Positions 45,315-55,913 of a stretch of DNA of 64,000 nucleotides are shown piece after piece. Source of the stretch: Opitutia bacterium (GTDB lineage Bacteria > Verrucomicrobiota > Verrucomicrobiia > Opitutales > Opitutaceae); NCBI GenBank assembly GCA_947472765.1, contig CANJCM010000006.1, positions 1-64,000 of the forward strand, written 5' to 3'. Position 1 is the stretch's first letter, and each line of letters begins with the position of its first letter. Both the position numbers and the translations under genes were made by a program. The notes under the pieces are model-generated. The model was not told the DNA's origin, ran no database searches, and was given only the letters and a program-made list of their open reading frames with translations.

Positions 45315-46031
45315 TTAGTGTGTTTCGTGGGCAGCCAACCTGAGCTCATCGCTCACGACGGCACCGCCCTTCAGCCGCAGGATCCGTTCGCAGCGCCGCG
45401 CCAGTTCGAGATTGTGCGTGACCAGCACGAGCGTCGTGCCGCGCTCGCGGTTGAGGCCGAAGATCAACTCGACCATCGCCGCGGCGGTGTCGTCGTCGAG
45501 ATTCCCCGTCGGCTCGTCACAGAACAGAATCTTCGGCCGGTTCATGAACGCACGCGCCAGGGCCACGCGCTGTTGTTCGCCGCCCGACAGCTGGATCGGA
45601 TAATGGTCAAAGCGCTCCTGCAGTCCGACGCGCGTCAGCAGTCCCCTCGCCTCCTCCTCGGCCTCCGGGCCGCCCTGCCCGCGCAATTCGACGGGCACGA
45701 GGACGTTTTCGAGGGCCGTCAACGTCGGCACGAGTTGGAAGTTCTGGAACACGAATCCCACGTGGTCGTTTCGCACCCGCGCCCGTGCGTCCTCACTCAT
45801 CCCGCCAATCGACTCACCGGCGAGCGCCACGCCGCCGGAACTCGGGCGATCGAGGCCGGCACACAGGCCGAGCAGAGTGGTCTTGCCGCTGCCGCTCGGG
45901 CCGACGATCGCGAGCGTTGCGCCGGCGCCGAGTTCGAAACTCACCTCCTTCAGTACCGTCAGGGAGCGGCCGCCCGCCCCACCATAAGTCTTCGTCAGCC
46001 GTTCGACCTTCAGCATCGTCTGCTCACTCAT
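45315..46031 (-). CDS. ybbA: YbbA-type ABC transporter ATP-binding protein
   Basis: 238 residues from ATG 46031. Walker A is IVGPSGSGKTT, the Q-loop FVFQNFQLVPT, the signature IQLSGGEQQRVALARAF, Walker [14 protein letters not shown] and the H-loop LVTHNLEL. The LolD-class core with TKTYGGAGGRSLTVLKEV fits YbbA. The partner permease is YbbP, 438 bp downstream beyond the GxxExxY gene. Divergent from the TesA-like gene by 64 bp. Confidence 0.92.
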   Translation of the reverse strand: MSEQTMLKVERLTKTYGGAGGRSLTVLKEVSFELGAGATLAIVGPSGSGKTTLLGLCAGLDRPSSGGVALAGESIGGMSEDARARVRNDHVGFVFQNFQLVPTLTALENVLVPVELRGQGGPEAEEEARGLLTRVGLQERFDHYPIQLSGGEQQRVALARAFMNRPKILFCDEPTGNLDDDTAAAMVELIFGLNRERGTTLVLVTHNLELARRCERILRLKGGAVVSDELRLAAHETH

Positions 46032-46095
46032 TATTCTGGCCACCAAACACGCGAAACGGCACGAAAGCTAGTTTAAGCGGTCGTTTTTGGCCCAC

Positions 46096-46731
46096 ATGCA
46101 CGCCGGTATCATTCGCCTTCTTTTTTTCTGGGTTCTCATCGGCTCCGCGGGCCTGCTGCGCGGGGCGGAGGCGGAACTGCGGACGGTCGTGTTTTTTGGC
46201 GACAGCCTGACCGCCGGCTACGGCTTGGAAAATCCGGGGGCAAATTCCTACCCGGCTTTGATTCAAATGAAGATCGACGCGAAAGAGCTACCCTGGCGGG
46301 TCGTCAACGCAGGGCTCAGTGGCGAGACCACGGCCGGGGGCCTGCGCCGGGTCGATTGGATCCTTCGCCAACCGGTCGACATCTTCGTGCTCGCCCTCGG
46401 CGCCAACGACGGCCTGCGCGGCATCCCGCCCGCGGTCTCCCGGCAAAACCTCGAACAGATTCTCTCGCGGGTCCGGGCCCGTTATCCTTCGGCGGTCCTC
46501 GTTCTTGCCGGCATGCAGATGCCGCCGCAGATGGGGCCCGAGTTCGCCGGCGCCTTCGGCCGGATGTTTCCAGAGGTGGCCGAGAAGTTTCAGGCGCGGT
46601 TAATCCCTTTCCTGCTCGCGGAAGTCGGTGGACTCCCCGAATTGAACCAGGGCGACGGCATTCATCCCAACCCCGCCGGCCATACCATCGTGGCCGAGAA
46701 CGTCTGGAAAATCCTCCTTCCCCTCCTGTGA
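46096..46731 (+). CDS. tesA: TesA-like arylesterase / lysophospholipase (SGNH hydrolase)
   Basis: 211 residues with a signal peptide (IIRLLFFWVLIGSAGLLRGAEA), so periplasmic. SGNH blocks: FFGDSLTAGYGL (Ser), NAGLSGETTAGGLRR (Gly), LALGANDGLRG (Asn), and DGIHPNPAGH (Asp and His). Linkage to ybbA/ybbP supports the TesA assignment. The stop overlaps the next GTG as GTGA. Confidence 0.92.
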   Translation: MHAGIIRLLFFWVLIGSAGLLRGAEAELRTVVFFGDSLTAGYGLENPGANSYPALIQMKIDAKELPWRVVNAGLSGETTAGGLRRVDWILRQPVDIFVLALGANDGLRGIPPAVSRQNLEQILSRVRARYPSAVLVLAGMQMPPQMGPEFAGAFGRMFPEVAEKFQARLIPFLLAEVGGLPELNQGDGIHPNPAGHTIVAENVWKILLPLL

Positions 46732-47576
46732 AACCTCTCCCCGGCTTCTTCGCTCTCGCCCTTGCCTTGGTCGCAGCACCCGCCGCGGTCGCGGCCGATG
46801 ACTGGGCGCCCAACCTCACGGTCATCGGGGCCTGGGACAACAATGCCACCAACGCCAACGCTCCTGGCGATCGCCTCGGCGCCTTCCTGACTTCGGCCGA
46901 CCTCGTGGCGGGCACGCGTTACGGTCTCGGGCGCGACGACACCTTGCACCTCACCCTGCACGGCAATGTCCAGTGGTGGCCGCGCTTCCGCGACCTGCTC
47001 ACCACCGCAGGCGGTGTGCGCTTCGAGTGGCGGCACAAGTTCGGGCTTGGTGCGCTCGCGCCCGTGTTCTCCGCGGAGGGCTCCGTGGATGCCGTCGGAT
47101 CCCGGCAAAGCGGCCGCGGCGGGACCTCCTCCGGCGTGCTCCTCAGCGTGCGGAAACGGTTCGACGATCTCTGGCGCGGCACCCTCTCGCAGGAGTTCGC
47201 CCGACACGACGCCCGGTTCGCCGTCTATGACCGCGTCGGCACCGAGACCGCCTTCGAACTGGATCGCGAGATGAGCGAGGTGGCCCGGCTCAGTTTCCGC
47301 GTGAGCTATCGCGACGGCGACGTGCTCTCCTACGGCACGCCGCCGCGCCCCGATCTCGTCGCGCTGGCGCCGAATCGTCGTCCGGTGACGACCTTTGGCC
47401 GCCCGATGGTCGCCTACTCGATCGACGCGCGCACCGTCGGCTTCCGGGGCGCTTTGACCCGGGCCATCGACGAGGACTCGGCCGTGATTTTCAGCTACGA
47501 ATGGCGCGAGACCTCGCGGGCGCCGCTGCGTTACCTGAACCAGATCGTTTCGATCGCGCTGGTGAACCAGTATTGA
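46728..47576 (+). CDS. Outer-membrane beta-barrel-like protein
   Basis: 282 residues from a GTG overlapping the tesA stop. A signal peptide (GFFALALALVAAPAAVAA) is followed by alternating-polarity strands (WAPNLTVIGAWDNNATNAN, LHLTLHGNVQWWPRF, GVRFEWRHKF, VLLSVRKRFDDLWRGTLSQEF, LSFRVSYRDGDVLSYG, AVIFSYEWRETSRA), consistent with a 10-12-stranded barrel. The C-terminus, IVSIALVNQY, ends in an aromatic residue as required for BAM insertion. Family not recognised. Confidence 0.75.
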   Translation: MKPLPGFFALALALVAAPAAVAADDWAPNLTVIGAWDNNATNANAPGDRLGAFLTSADLVAGTRYGLGRDDTLHLTLHGNVQWWPRFRDLLTTAGGVRFEWRHKFGLGALAPVFSAEGSVDAVGSRQSGRGGTSSGVLLSVRKRFDDLWRGTLSQEFARHDARFAVYDRVGTETAFELDREMSEVARLSFRVSYRDGDVLSYGTPPRPDLVALAPNRRPVTTFGRPMVAYSIDARTVGFRGALTRAIDEDSAVIFSYEWRETSRAPLRYLNQIVSIALVNQY

Positions 47577-48002
47577 TCCCCGCGTGCGCTCCCCTCGAGC
47601 CGGAACGATGCAGTGGAAAGAAACCGGCGGGTGTGGGCACCCGCCCTCCATGGTCGGAGAACTTTTCGCAGGACCTACGTTTCTCCTCTGAAGGAGCAAT
47701 CAATGGAGGGACGGTGCCCCCACCGTCCAAGCCGGTATTCTGTCCGACTGAACGTCCACCGTTCGGTGTAGGGCCGGCGCTCGCCGCCGGGCCGCTTCGA
47801 GAATGAAGCCCGTGGCCCACCGGCGAGCGGCGGCCCTACATTCAATCACATGGTCCCGACTCCAGGGGGAACTTGGAAAAACGCATTCATGGGATCCCCT
47901 TTGGGAGTGGGGTGCCAGAGGTGCGGGGGGTGTCGGTTGTCGGATGTTTCGCGACGGCGGCCTTGCGCTCGCCTCGCGCGCCCAAAGTCCTAGAACGGGG
48001 CG
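47577..48002. repeat. Intergenic block: 181-bp repeat copy B plus nested palindrome
   Basis: No gene seen. Copy B spans 47594-47774 (hairpins GGCGGGTG-TGGG-CACCCGCC and GGACGGTG-CCCC-CACCGTCC). It fuses directly into a TGTAGGGCC nested palindrome (47767-47840). The promoter for the cupredoxin gene presumably lies in 47841-48002. Confidence 0.7.
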
Positions 48003-48641
48003 ATGCTTCGCCTCGCCCTGGTTGCCTGCTTCCTGCTACTCGCGTCCCTTCGGGCCGCGGAGGTGCACTTCAAATTTGCGGACGGGAAACAGGCCGCGGT
48101 GAGCGACGTCGTGGTCTCGCTTGTGCCGCTCGACGCGCCGGCCGCGGCCGCACCGGCGCCGGTTGAGGCGGTCCTCATTGCACAGGAGAAGCAGGAGTTC
48201 CTGCCGTACGTTTCCGTGGTGGCGGTGGGCACGACGGTGAATTTCCCGAATCGGGACACGGTGAAGCACCATGTCTACTCGAGTTCGAAGGCGAAGAAGT
48301 TCGAGCTGCCGCTCTATGCCGGCGAGGCCCGCGAGGCGGTGCGGTTCGAGCAGCCCGGGGTCGTTACGCTCGGCTGCAACATTCACGACTGGATGCTCGC
48401 GTACGTCGTCGTGGTGGCGACGCCCTGGTTCGCCAAGTCTGACGCCGACGGGACGGCCCGGATCAGTGCTCCCCCGGGCCGCTACCGCATCGAGATGTGG
48501 CAGCCGCGTCTTGCCGCCGTCGTGACGCGTGAGCTTGCAGTCACGGATGCGGCGCCGGCCGCGCAGACCTTCACCCTCGAGCTGGGCCGGGATCGGCGGA
48601 TTCGCCGCAATCCGGACGTGAAGGCCGGGGGCTACAAGTAA
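48003..48641 (+). CDS. Secreted cupredoxin-domain protein
   Basis: 212 residues with a signal peptide (LALVACFLLLASLRA). The cupredoxin copper site is visible: VNFPNRDTVKHHVYS supplies the first His, and PGVVTLGCNIHDWMLAYVVV supplies Cys, His and Met in the order of type 1 copper sites. The C-terminal part (GRYRIEMWQPRLA) is an extra beta domain of the kind called methylamine-utilisation-like. It precedes the cyclase gene by 7 bp, suggesting that copper state or redox is relayed to the cyclase (inference). Confidence 0.85.
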   Translation: MLRLALVACFLLLASLRAAEVHFKFADGKQAAVSDVVVSLVPLDAPAAAAPAPVEAVLIAQEKQEFLPYVSVVAVGTTVNFPNRDTVKHHVYSSSKAKKFELPLYAGEAREAVRFEQPGVVTLGCNIHDWMLAYVVVVATPWFAKSDADGTARISAPPGRYRIEMWQPRLAAVVTRELAVTDAAPAAQTFTLELGRDRRIRRNPDVKAGGYK

Positions 48642-48648
48642 ACGCACC

Positions 48649-50415
48649 GTGCGCCTGTTTCGCTTCCGCCGCTTTGGCACCCGCCTGCTGGCCCTGCTGC
48701 TCGGACTGCTGTTCGCGGTGCTGGCGCTGACATACTTCTTCGTGTCCCGCGCCAACCTCTCGACGGCGCTCACGCACAGTGAAGCGAACCTCACGGTCGG
48801 CGCGGGCATTTTCGACGAAACGATCCGGCAAAGGATCGAGTCCCTCGGCACCAGCGCCCGCGTGCTCGCCCGGGACTACGCCATCCTGCAGACGCTGTCC
48901 GAGGATCGCGCCACGCTGGCCTCGATGCTCGAGACCTACACCAGCCGCGTGCGCGCCTCGGTCATCGTGTTGCTGGAGCCGGACGGCACGCTCCGCGCGG
49001 CCAGTGGCGGCGGGCTGGCCGAGGCGGACATCGCGCCGTTCCGGGCGTTGGTGACGTCGGCGCGGGACAAGGAGCCGGCCGAGGACAGCGGCTTCGCGTA
49101 CCTCGGGGGCGCGTTGCACGTGATGGTGGCGGTTCCGATTTACGCGCCCTACCCCGAAGTCGCCGCCTGGTTCGGACTCGCCTTCCCGATCGACCACGCC
49201 TTCGCCCAGAAAATCCGCGACACGACCCACCTCGAGGTCACGCTCATCTCCACCGAATCCCCGGGCGCACCCCGCGTCCTGGCCACGACCCTGCCCGACT
49301 CGCTGGCCGGCGCCCTCGCCGCGACGATCGGCAGCGGCCAGCAACCGGGCACTGGTGCCGTGACGACGGTCGAAACGCCGGCCGAACGTTACGTGACCCT
49401 CTTCAAGTCCGAACGTCTGCTCGGGTCCCCGCCGATCACGGTCGCACTGCAGCGGCCGCTCAGCGCCGAGTTGGCGGCCGCGCGGGAACTGGAGCGCAAG
49501 ATGCTGGCCATCTCGGCGGCGGCGCTGGCTCTCGCAACGTTGATTGCCCTGTGGATCGCCCGGGGAGTCAGCCAGCCGGTGCTGCAACTCGCCGCGCACA
49601 CCCGGCTGGTCGCAGCCGGCGACTACACCACGCGTCTCGAACTCCGCCGGGACGATGAACTCGGCCTGCTGGCCCAGTCGTTCAACGCCATGAGCGACGG
49701 CCTGGCGGAGCGTGATCGCGTCCGCGATCTGCTCGACAAGAACGTCTCGCCCGAAGTGGCCACGCAGCTCCTCCGGGACGGCGCGGCACTCGGCGGGGAC
49801 GAGCGCGATGTCACGATCCTGTTCGCGGATTTGCGCGGCTTCACGAGCATGAGCGAGAAGCGGGCCCCACGCGACGTGCTCACCCTGCTCAACCGATATC
49901 TCGACCGGATGAGCGCGGAGATCGAACGCCAGGGCGGTGTGATCGACAAGTTCATCGGCGACGAAATCATGGCATTATTCGGCGCGCCGGTCGCGCAGGC
50001 GGATGCGGCCAATCGGGCCGTGGCGGCGGCACTCGGCATGCAGCGCGCGCTGGTGGAGCTGAACCGCGAACTGGCGCTAGAGGTGCAGGCGTCCGCCAGC
50101 GGCCCCGAGTCACGTTCGCTCCCCCAGCTCGCCGTCGGCATTGGCGTGAACACGGCGCGAGTCGTCGCGGGCAACATGGGCTCCCATCGCCGGCTGAACT
50201 ATTCCGTGATCGGCGACGGCGTGAATGTGGCCGCGCGGCTGCAGTCACTGACGCGCACCGCAGAGTTTCGGACGTCGATTATCGTGAGTGCGGCCACGCT
50301 CCAGGCGTTCCGACCGGACGCGCCGCTGCCGGCGCCGACCGGCCGGCCGCTGGGAACCGTGCCGGTCAAGGGACGAACCGAGGGCGTCGAGATTTTCGCC
50401 ATCGACTCGGTCTGA
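48649..50415 (+). CDS. Membrane adenylate/guanylate cyclase with periplasmic sensor and HAMP
   Basis: 588 residues from GTG 48649. TM1 ([19 protein letters not shown]) and TM2 (about residues 285-308) enclose a dCACHE-like sensor of about 240 residues. A HAMP follows (QPVLQLAAHTRLVAAGDYTTRLELRRDDELGLLAQSFN). The class III catalytic domain has metal aspartates in ILFADLRGFTSMSE and FIGDEIMALFGAP, and the transition-state region NYSVIGDGVNVAARLQ. Product is likely cAMP. Paired with the cupredoxin gene. Confidence 0.92.
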   Translation: MRLFRFRRFGTRLLALLLGLLFAVLALTYFFVSRANLSTALTHSEANLTVGAGIFDETIRQRIESLGTSARVLARDYAILQTLSEDRATLASMLETYTSRVRASVIVLLEPDGTLRAASGGGLAEADIAPFRALVTSARDKEPAEDSGFAYLGGALHVMVAVPIYAPYPEVAAWFGLAFPIDHAFAQKIRDTTHLEVTLISTESPGAPRVLATTLPDSLAGALAATIGSGQQPGTGAVTTVETPAERYVTLFKSERLLGSPPITVALQRPLSAELAAARELERKMLAISAAALALATLIALWIARGVSQPVLQLAAHTRLVAAGDYTTRLELRRDDELGLLAQSFNAMSDGLAERDRVRDLLDKNVSPEVATQLLRDGAALGGDERDVTILFADLRGFTSMSEKRAPRDVLTLLNRYLDRMSAEIERQGGVIDKFIGDEIMALFGAPVAQADAANRAVAAALGMQRALVELNRELALEVQASASGPESRSLPQLAVGIGVNTARVVAGNMGSHRRLNYSVIGDGVNVAARLQSLTRTAEFRTSIIVSAATLQAFRPDAPLPAPTGRPLGTVPVKGRTEGVEIFAIDSV

Positions 50416-50436
50416 GAAACACGCCGCACCCCTTCC

Positions 50437-50539
50437 GTCATTCTGAGCGCAGCGAAGATACCGAGCGCAGCGACAGGCTTGGTCATCCACGCGTGAGCCT
50501 CCCTCGAGACCATGGATTCTTCGCTGCGCTCAGAATGAC
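50437..50539. repeat. Long inverted repeat of the CATTCTGAGCGCAGCG family
   Basis: A 22-bp perfect inverted repeat (50437-50458 and 50518-50539) around 59 bp, between the cyclase and the converging esterase gene. A single arm is at 20144. The region could fold as a bidirectional 3' structure. Nothing further seen up to 50611. Confidence 0.75.
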
Positions 50540-50611
50540 ATGAGAGGGTGTTTTTCGACTTATCACCCAGTCGCTTACGCCCGCGGCCACGGCCAAGGCA
50601 TCTCGCTCGGA

Positions 50612-52962
<2,351 letters not shown>

Positions 52963-53033
52963 GGGGAGGGGGTAGACCGTGCGAGAACGAGCGACATCAT
53001 TCGAGCCGATTCGCGGCATCGAGCCCAAGGCCG

Positions 53034-53158
53034 TTTAACCACGAAGACACGAAGGCACAGAAGTTCGGAGGCTTGGACAGGATGACAGGATGGGCAGGAT
53101 TTGGGCCCGGGGGTTCGAGCCAAAGCCTTCTTCGTGTCTCTGCGCCTTCGTGGTTAAA
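53034..53158. repeat. Composite inverted repeat of the TTTAACCAC family
   Basis: 13-bp perfect ends TTTAACCACGAAG (53034-53046) and CTTCGTGGTTAAA (53146-53158). Between them lie GACAGGATGACAGGATGGGC units. Occupies the esterase-lactonase spacer. Confidence 0.75.
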
Positions 53159-53175
53159 TCCGAATCGAATCGGAC

Positions 53176-54195
53176 TCAGCCGCCAATGGCACCCTGCGTG
53201 TTCACGAACAGCGAATAGACCGACGTGCTGCTGGCCATGAAGAGCCGGTTTCGGTTGGCGCCGCCGAAGCAGAGATTTGCGCAGCGCTCCGGCAAATCGA
53301 TCCGGCCGATCCGGGTGCCCGCCGGATTGAAGATCACGACGCCATCGAGTCCGTCGGCGCCCATGCCCCAGCCACACCAGAGGTTGCCGTTGACGTCGAC
53401 GCGCATGCCATCCGGCGTGCCGTCGGGTTCCGCCGTGGTGAAGGGACGCGGTGCGGAGAGAGCGGTGCCGTTGTTCGTGACGTCGTACACGCGAATCGCG
53501 CGGGGCGTCACGCCGGCCTCGATGACATAAAGCTTCGACTCGTCCGGCGAGAATGCGAGCCCGTTGGGCCGGTTCACGTCGCCGGCGACGACGGTGAGTT
53601 TTCCATTCGCCGGATCGAGGCGGTAGACGTTCGTCGGCAACTCCGACTTCGCGACCTTGCCCTCGTAGTTACCGAGGAGGCCAAACGGCGGATCGGTGAA
53701 CCAGATCGAGCCATCGGATTTGCACACGATGTCGTTCGGCGAATTGAGCGGTTTGCCGTCGAACTTGTCGGCGAGCACGGTGAGAGAACCATCGTACTCG
53801 GTGCGGACGACGCGCCGGCCGAGGTGTTCGCAAGTCAGCAGCCGGCCCTGGCGATCGCGCGTGTTGCCGTTGGCGTAATTAGCCGGCTCGCGAAACACGC
53901 TCACCTCGCCCGTCTGCTCCTCCCACTTCATGATCCGGTTGTTCGGGATGTCGCTCCAAAGGAGAAAGCGTCCGTCACCGAACCACACCGGACCCTCGGC
54001 CCAGCGCAGGCCGGAGGCGATGCGCTCCACTTTCGACTGCACGATGCGGTACGGCGTGAAACTCGGATCGAGGATTTTGATCGCGGGATCCGGGTAACGC
54101 TGGCTCGGCTCCCAGGCTCCAAGAATTCGTGGCACCGCGGTGACCGCGGCCAGCGCGCTTCCAGCCTGAAGAAATTGTCGGCGATTCATGCTCAT
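53176..54195 (-). CDS. Tat-exported SMP-30/gluconolactonase-type protein
   Basis: 339 residues. A twin-arginine signal (MNRRQFLQAGSALAAVTAV) precedes a six-bladed SMP-30 propeller: SGLRWAEGPVWF, GRFLLWSDIPNNRIMKW, LNSPNDIVCKSDGSIWFTDPPFGL, RPNGLAFSPDESKLYV and DGMRVDVNGNLWC. The conserved Glu, Asn and Asp metal ligands (EGPVW, SPNDI, PNGLAFSPDE) are present. Likely a periplasmic sugar lactonase. It is followed after 10 bp by the other lactonase-type gene. Confidence 0.9.
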   Translation of the reverse strand: MSMNRRQFLQAGSALAAVTAVPRILGAWEPSQRYPDPAIKILDPSFTPYRIVQSKVERIASGLRWAEGPVWFGDGRFLLWSDIPNNRIMKWEEQTGEVSVFREPANYANGNTRDRQGRLLTCEHLGRRVVRTEYDGSLTVLADKFDGKPLNSPNDIVCKSDGSIWFTDPPFGLLGNYEGKVAKSELPTNVYRLDPANGKLTVVAGDVNRPNGLAFSPDESKLYVIEAGVTPRAIRVYDVTNNGTALSAPRPFTTAEPDGTPDGMRVDVNGNLWCGWGMGADGLDGVVIFNPAGTRIGRIDLPERCANLCFGGANRNRLFMASSTSVYSLFVNTQGAIGG

Positions 54196-54205
54196 GGGGT
54201 AAATT

Positions 54206-55378
54206 TTAGCGCGCCGCGACCGGCACGAAGACCACGCAGATCGGAACCGGCGTCGGGATGAGCGCGCCGGTGACTTTCAGGAGGCCGGTCTTCGCATCCA
54301 CCGCGCTCACCTGCATCGTGTTTGAGTCCTGGCTTTCGGAGATGACGTGGGTGCCGGCAGGGGTGAAGTCGAAGTGCCGCGGTGTCTTGCCGCCGGTGGA
54401 ATGATGGCCCATCGCCTGCAGCGTGCCGCGAGTCGGATCGACCGAGAAAATCGCGAGGCTGTCGTGGCCGCGATTCGACGCGTAAAGAAACGCACCGGAA
54501 GGATGCACGTGGATTTCGGCGCACGTGCTCCGGCCGGTGAAGCCCGCCGGCAGCGTGGAGATCGTCTGCAGTTCGCGCAGCTTCGGGCTGCCCGGCTCGG
54601 TGGCGAACGCGGTCACGGTCGAGTTCAGCTCGTTGACGACGTAGGCGAATTTGCCATCGCGGCCGAAGGCGAGGTGCCGCGGCCCGGCACCCGGCGCGAG
54701 CGGCGTCGATCCGGCGGCGGTCAGCTTGCCGGTGTTGGCATCGAGGCGATAGGCCAGCACCTGATCGATGCCGAGGTCGCACACATAGACGAAGCGACCA
54801 GTGGGATCGAAATTGATGGCGTGGGCATGCGGCCCCTGCTGCCGCTGCGGATGCACGCTCTTCCCCTCGTGCTGCACGAAGGAGGTCATGTCGCCGAGAT
54901 GGCCGTCCGCCTCGACGCGAAACACGGCCACGCTGCCGCTGCTGTAATTGGCAACGACGAGGTGCCGGCCAGCCGGGTCGAGGGCGAGATGGCAGGGGTC
55001 GGTGCCGTTGGTGGCCTTCTGGTTCAGGAAAGTGAGCCGGCCGGTGGCGGCCTCGATCGAAAAGGCACTGACCGCGCCGCTCGGCCGGCCCTCGAAGTCG
55101 CTCGTCTCGTTGACCGCGAAAAGCACGCGGCGCTTCGGATCGACCGCGAGAAATGACGGGTTGGGCGTGGCCGCGGCCAGACCAACGGAGACAAAGGTCG
55201 GACCGCCTGGTCCCTCCTGCACGCGGAACTGGTAGATCCCCTTGCTCTCGCCGGTCGTGTAGGTGCCGACATAGGCAAAGTGTTCGGGCAAATTCTTGGC
55301 GGGCTGGGCGGAGGCAGCGGTTTCAGGCATGGCCAGGGCGGTGCAAAGCAGGGCAAACGACGTCAGGGACAAACGCAT
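54206..55378 (-). CDS. Secreted 6-phosphogluconolactonase-type seven-bladed propeller
   Basis: 390 residues, start 55378 chosen for the signal peptide (LSLTSFALLCTALAMPETAASA). Lactonase family blades: FAYVGTYTTGESKGIYQF, NPSFLAVDPKRRVLFAVNE, DPCHLALDPAGRHLVVANYSSGSVAVF, HAINFDPTGRFVYVCDLGIDQVLAY and STCAEIHVHPSGAFLYASNRGHDSLAIF. The Pgl/YbhE fold is usually cytoplasmic; the signal peptide makes a periplasmic lactonase more likely. Pairs with the SMP-30 gene. Confidence 0.9.
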   Translation of the reverse strand: MRLSLTSFALLCTALAMPETAASAQPAKNLPEHFAYVGTYTTGESKGIYQFRVQEGPGGPTFVSVGLAAATPNPSFLAVDPKRRVLFAVNETSDFEGRPSGAVSAFSIEAATGRLTFLNQKATNGTDPCHLALDPAGRHLVVANYSSGSVAVFRVEADGHLGDMTSFVQHEGKSVHPQRQQGPHAHAINFDPTGRFVYVCDLGIDQVLAYRLDANTGKLTAAGSTPLAPGAGPRHLAFGRDGKFAYVVNELNSTVTAFATEPGSPKLRELQTISTLPAGFTGRSTCAEIHVHPSGAFLYASNRGHDSLAIFSVDPTRGTLQAMGHHSTGGKTPRHFDFTPAGTHVISESQDSNTMQVSAVDAKTGLLKVTGALIPTPVPICVVFVPVAAR

Positions 55379-55523
55379 GGGGTGGCGGAGGGACAGGAAC
55401 GGAACGAGGCGCAAAACGCTGCCGTTCCAGTCCAGCCGCGGCAAGCGGCAAGCGGGTCCTGTTGGCTCACGCGATGGAACGGCTGGCGCCCAAGCGACCC
55501 TTCCCGCGCTGCGCGCCACCCCG

Positions 55524-55706
55524 CTCGAGAGGGAACGATGCAGTGGAACGAAATCGGCGGGTGTGGGCACCCGCCCTCCATCGTAGGCAGATCATTCAGA
55601 CTGCCGTTCGCTCTCCTCTCAAAGAGCAATCCATGGAGGGACGGTGCCCCCACCGTCCAAGGCTTCTTATCCTGCGACGGAACATCCACTGATCGCTGTA
55701 GGGCCC
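55524..55706 (+). repeat. 181-bp two-hairpin repeat, copy C
   Basis: Begins CTCGAGAGGGAACGATGCAG and ends near GATCGCTGTAGGGC. The two hairpins are GGCGGGTG-TGGG-CACCCGCC and GGACGGTG-CCCC-CACCGTCC; between copies the middle 40 bp diverges most. Confidence 0.8.
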
Positions 55707-55856
55707 GGGATTCCCTCCGTTTGGCCGCGAGCCTGCCGTTCGCTTAAAATAAAGGCTCTGAGCTAGTCGACGGGCGCCGGCCCTACACTCATGGGTGAAC
55801 TTTCAACTCGACCTAATGCTGCCATGGACGGTGAGGACACCGTCCCTCCATCCCCC

Positions 55857-55884
55857 AAAAAAAAGGGCGGCCCGAAGGCCGCCC
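55857..55884 (-). terminator. Rho-independent terminator of the DUF1592/DUF1552 unit
   Basis: 8-bp stem GGGCGGCC/GGCCGCCC with a CGAA loop, followed by eight T on the minus strand, 30 bp after the DUF1552 stop. Between stop and terminator lies a second hairpin, GGATTCCGC/GCGGAATCC with a 3-nt loop (55891-55911). Confidence 0.88.
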
Positions 55885-55913
55885 AGTTAGGGATTCCGCA
55901 CCGCGGAATCCCC

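Larger units (their letters stand above)
55379..55913. repeat. Intergenic block with 181-bp repeat copy C and 3' structures
   Basis: No gene seen. Copy C is at 55524-55706, then a CGCCGGCCCTACA arm near 55778, a GACGGTG-AGGA-CACCGTC hairpin (55828-55845), the terminator (55857-55884) and a gene-end hairpin (55891-55911). Confidence 0.7.
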
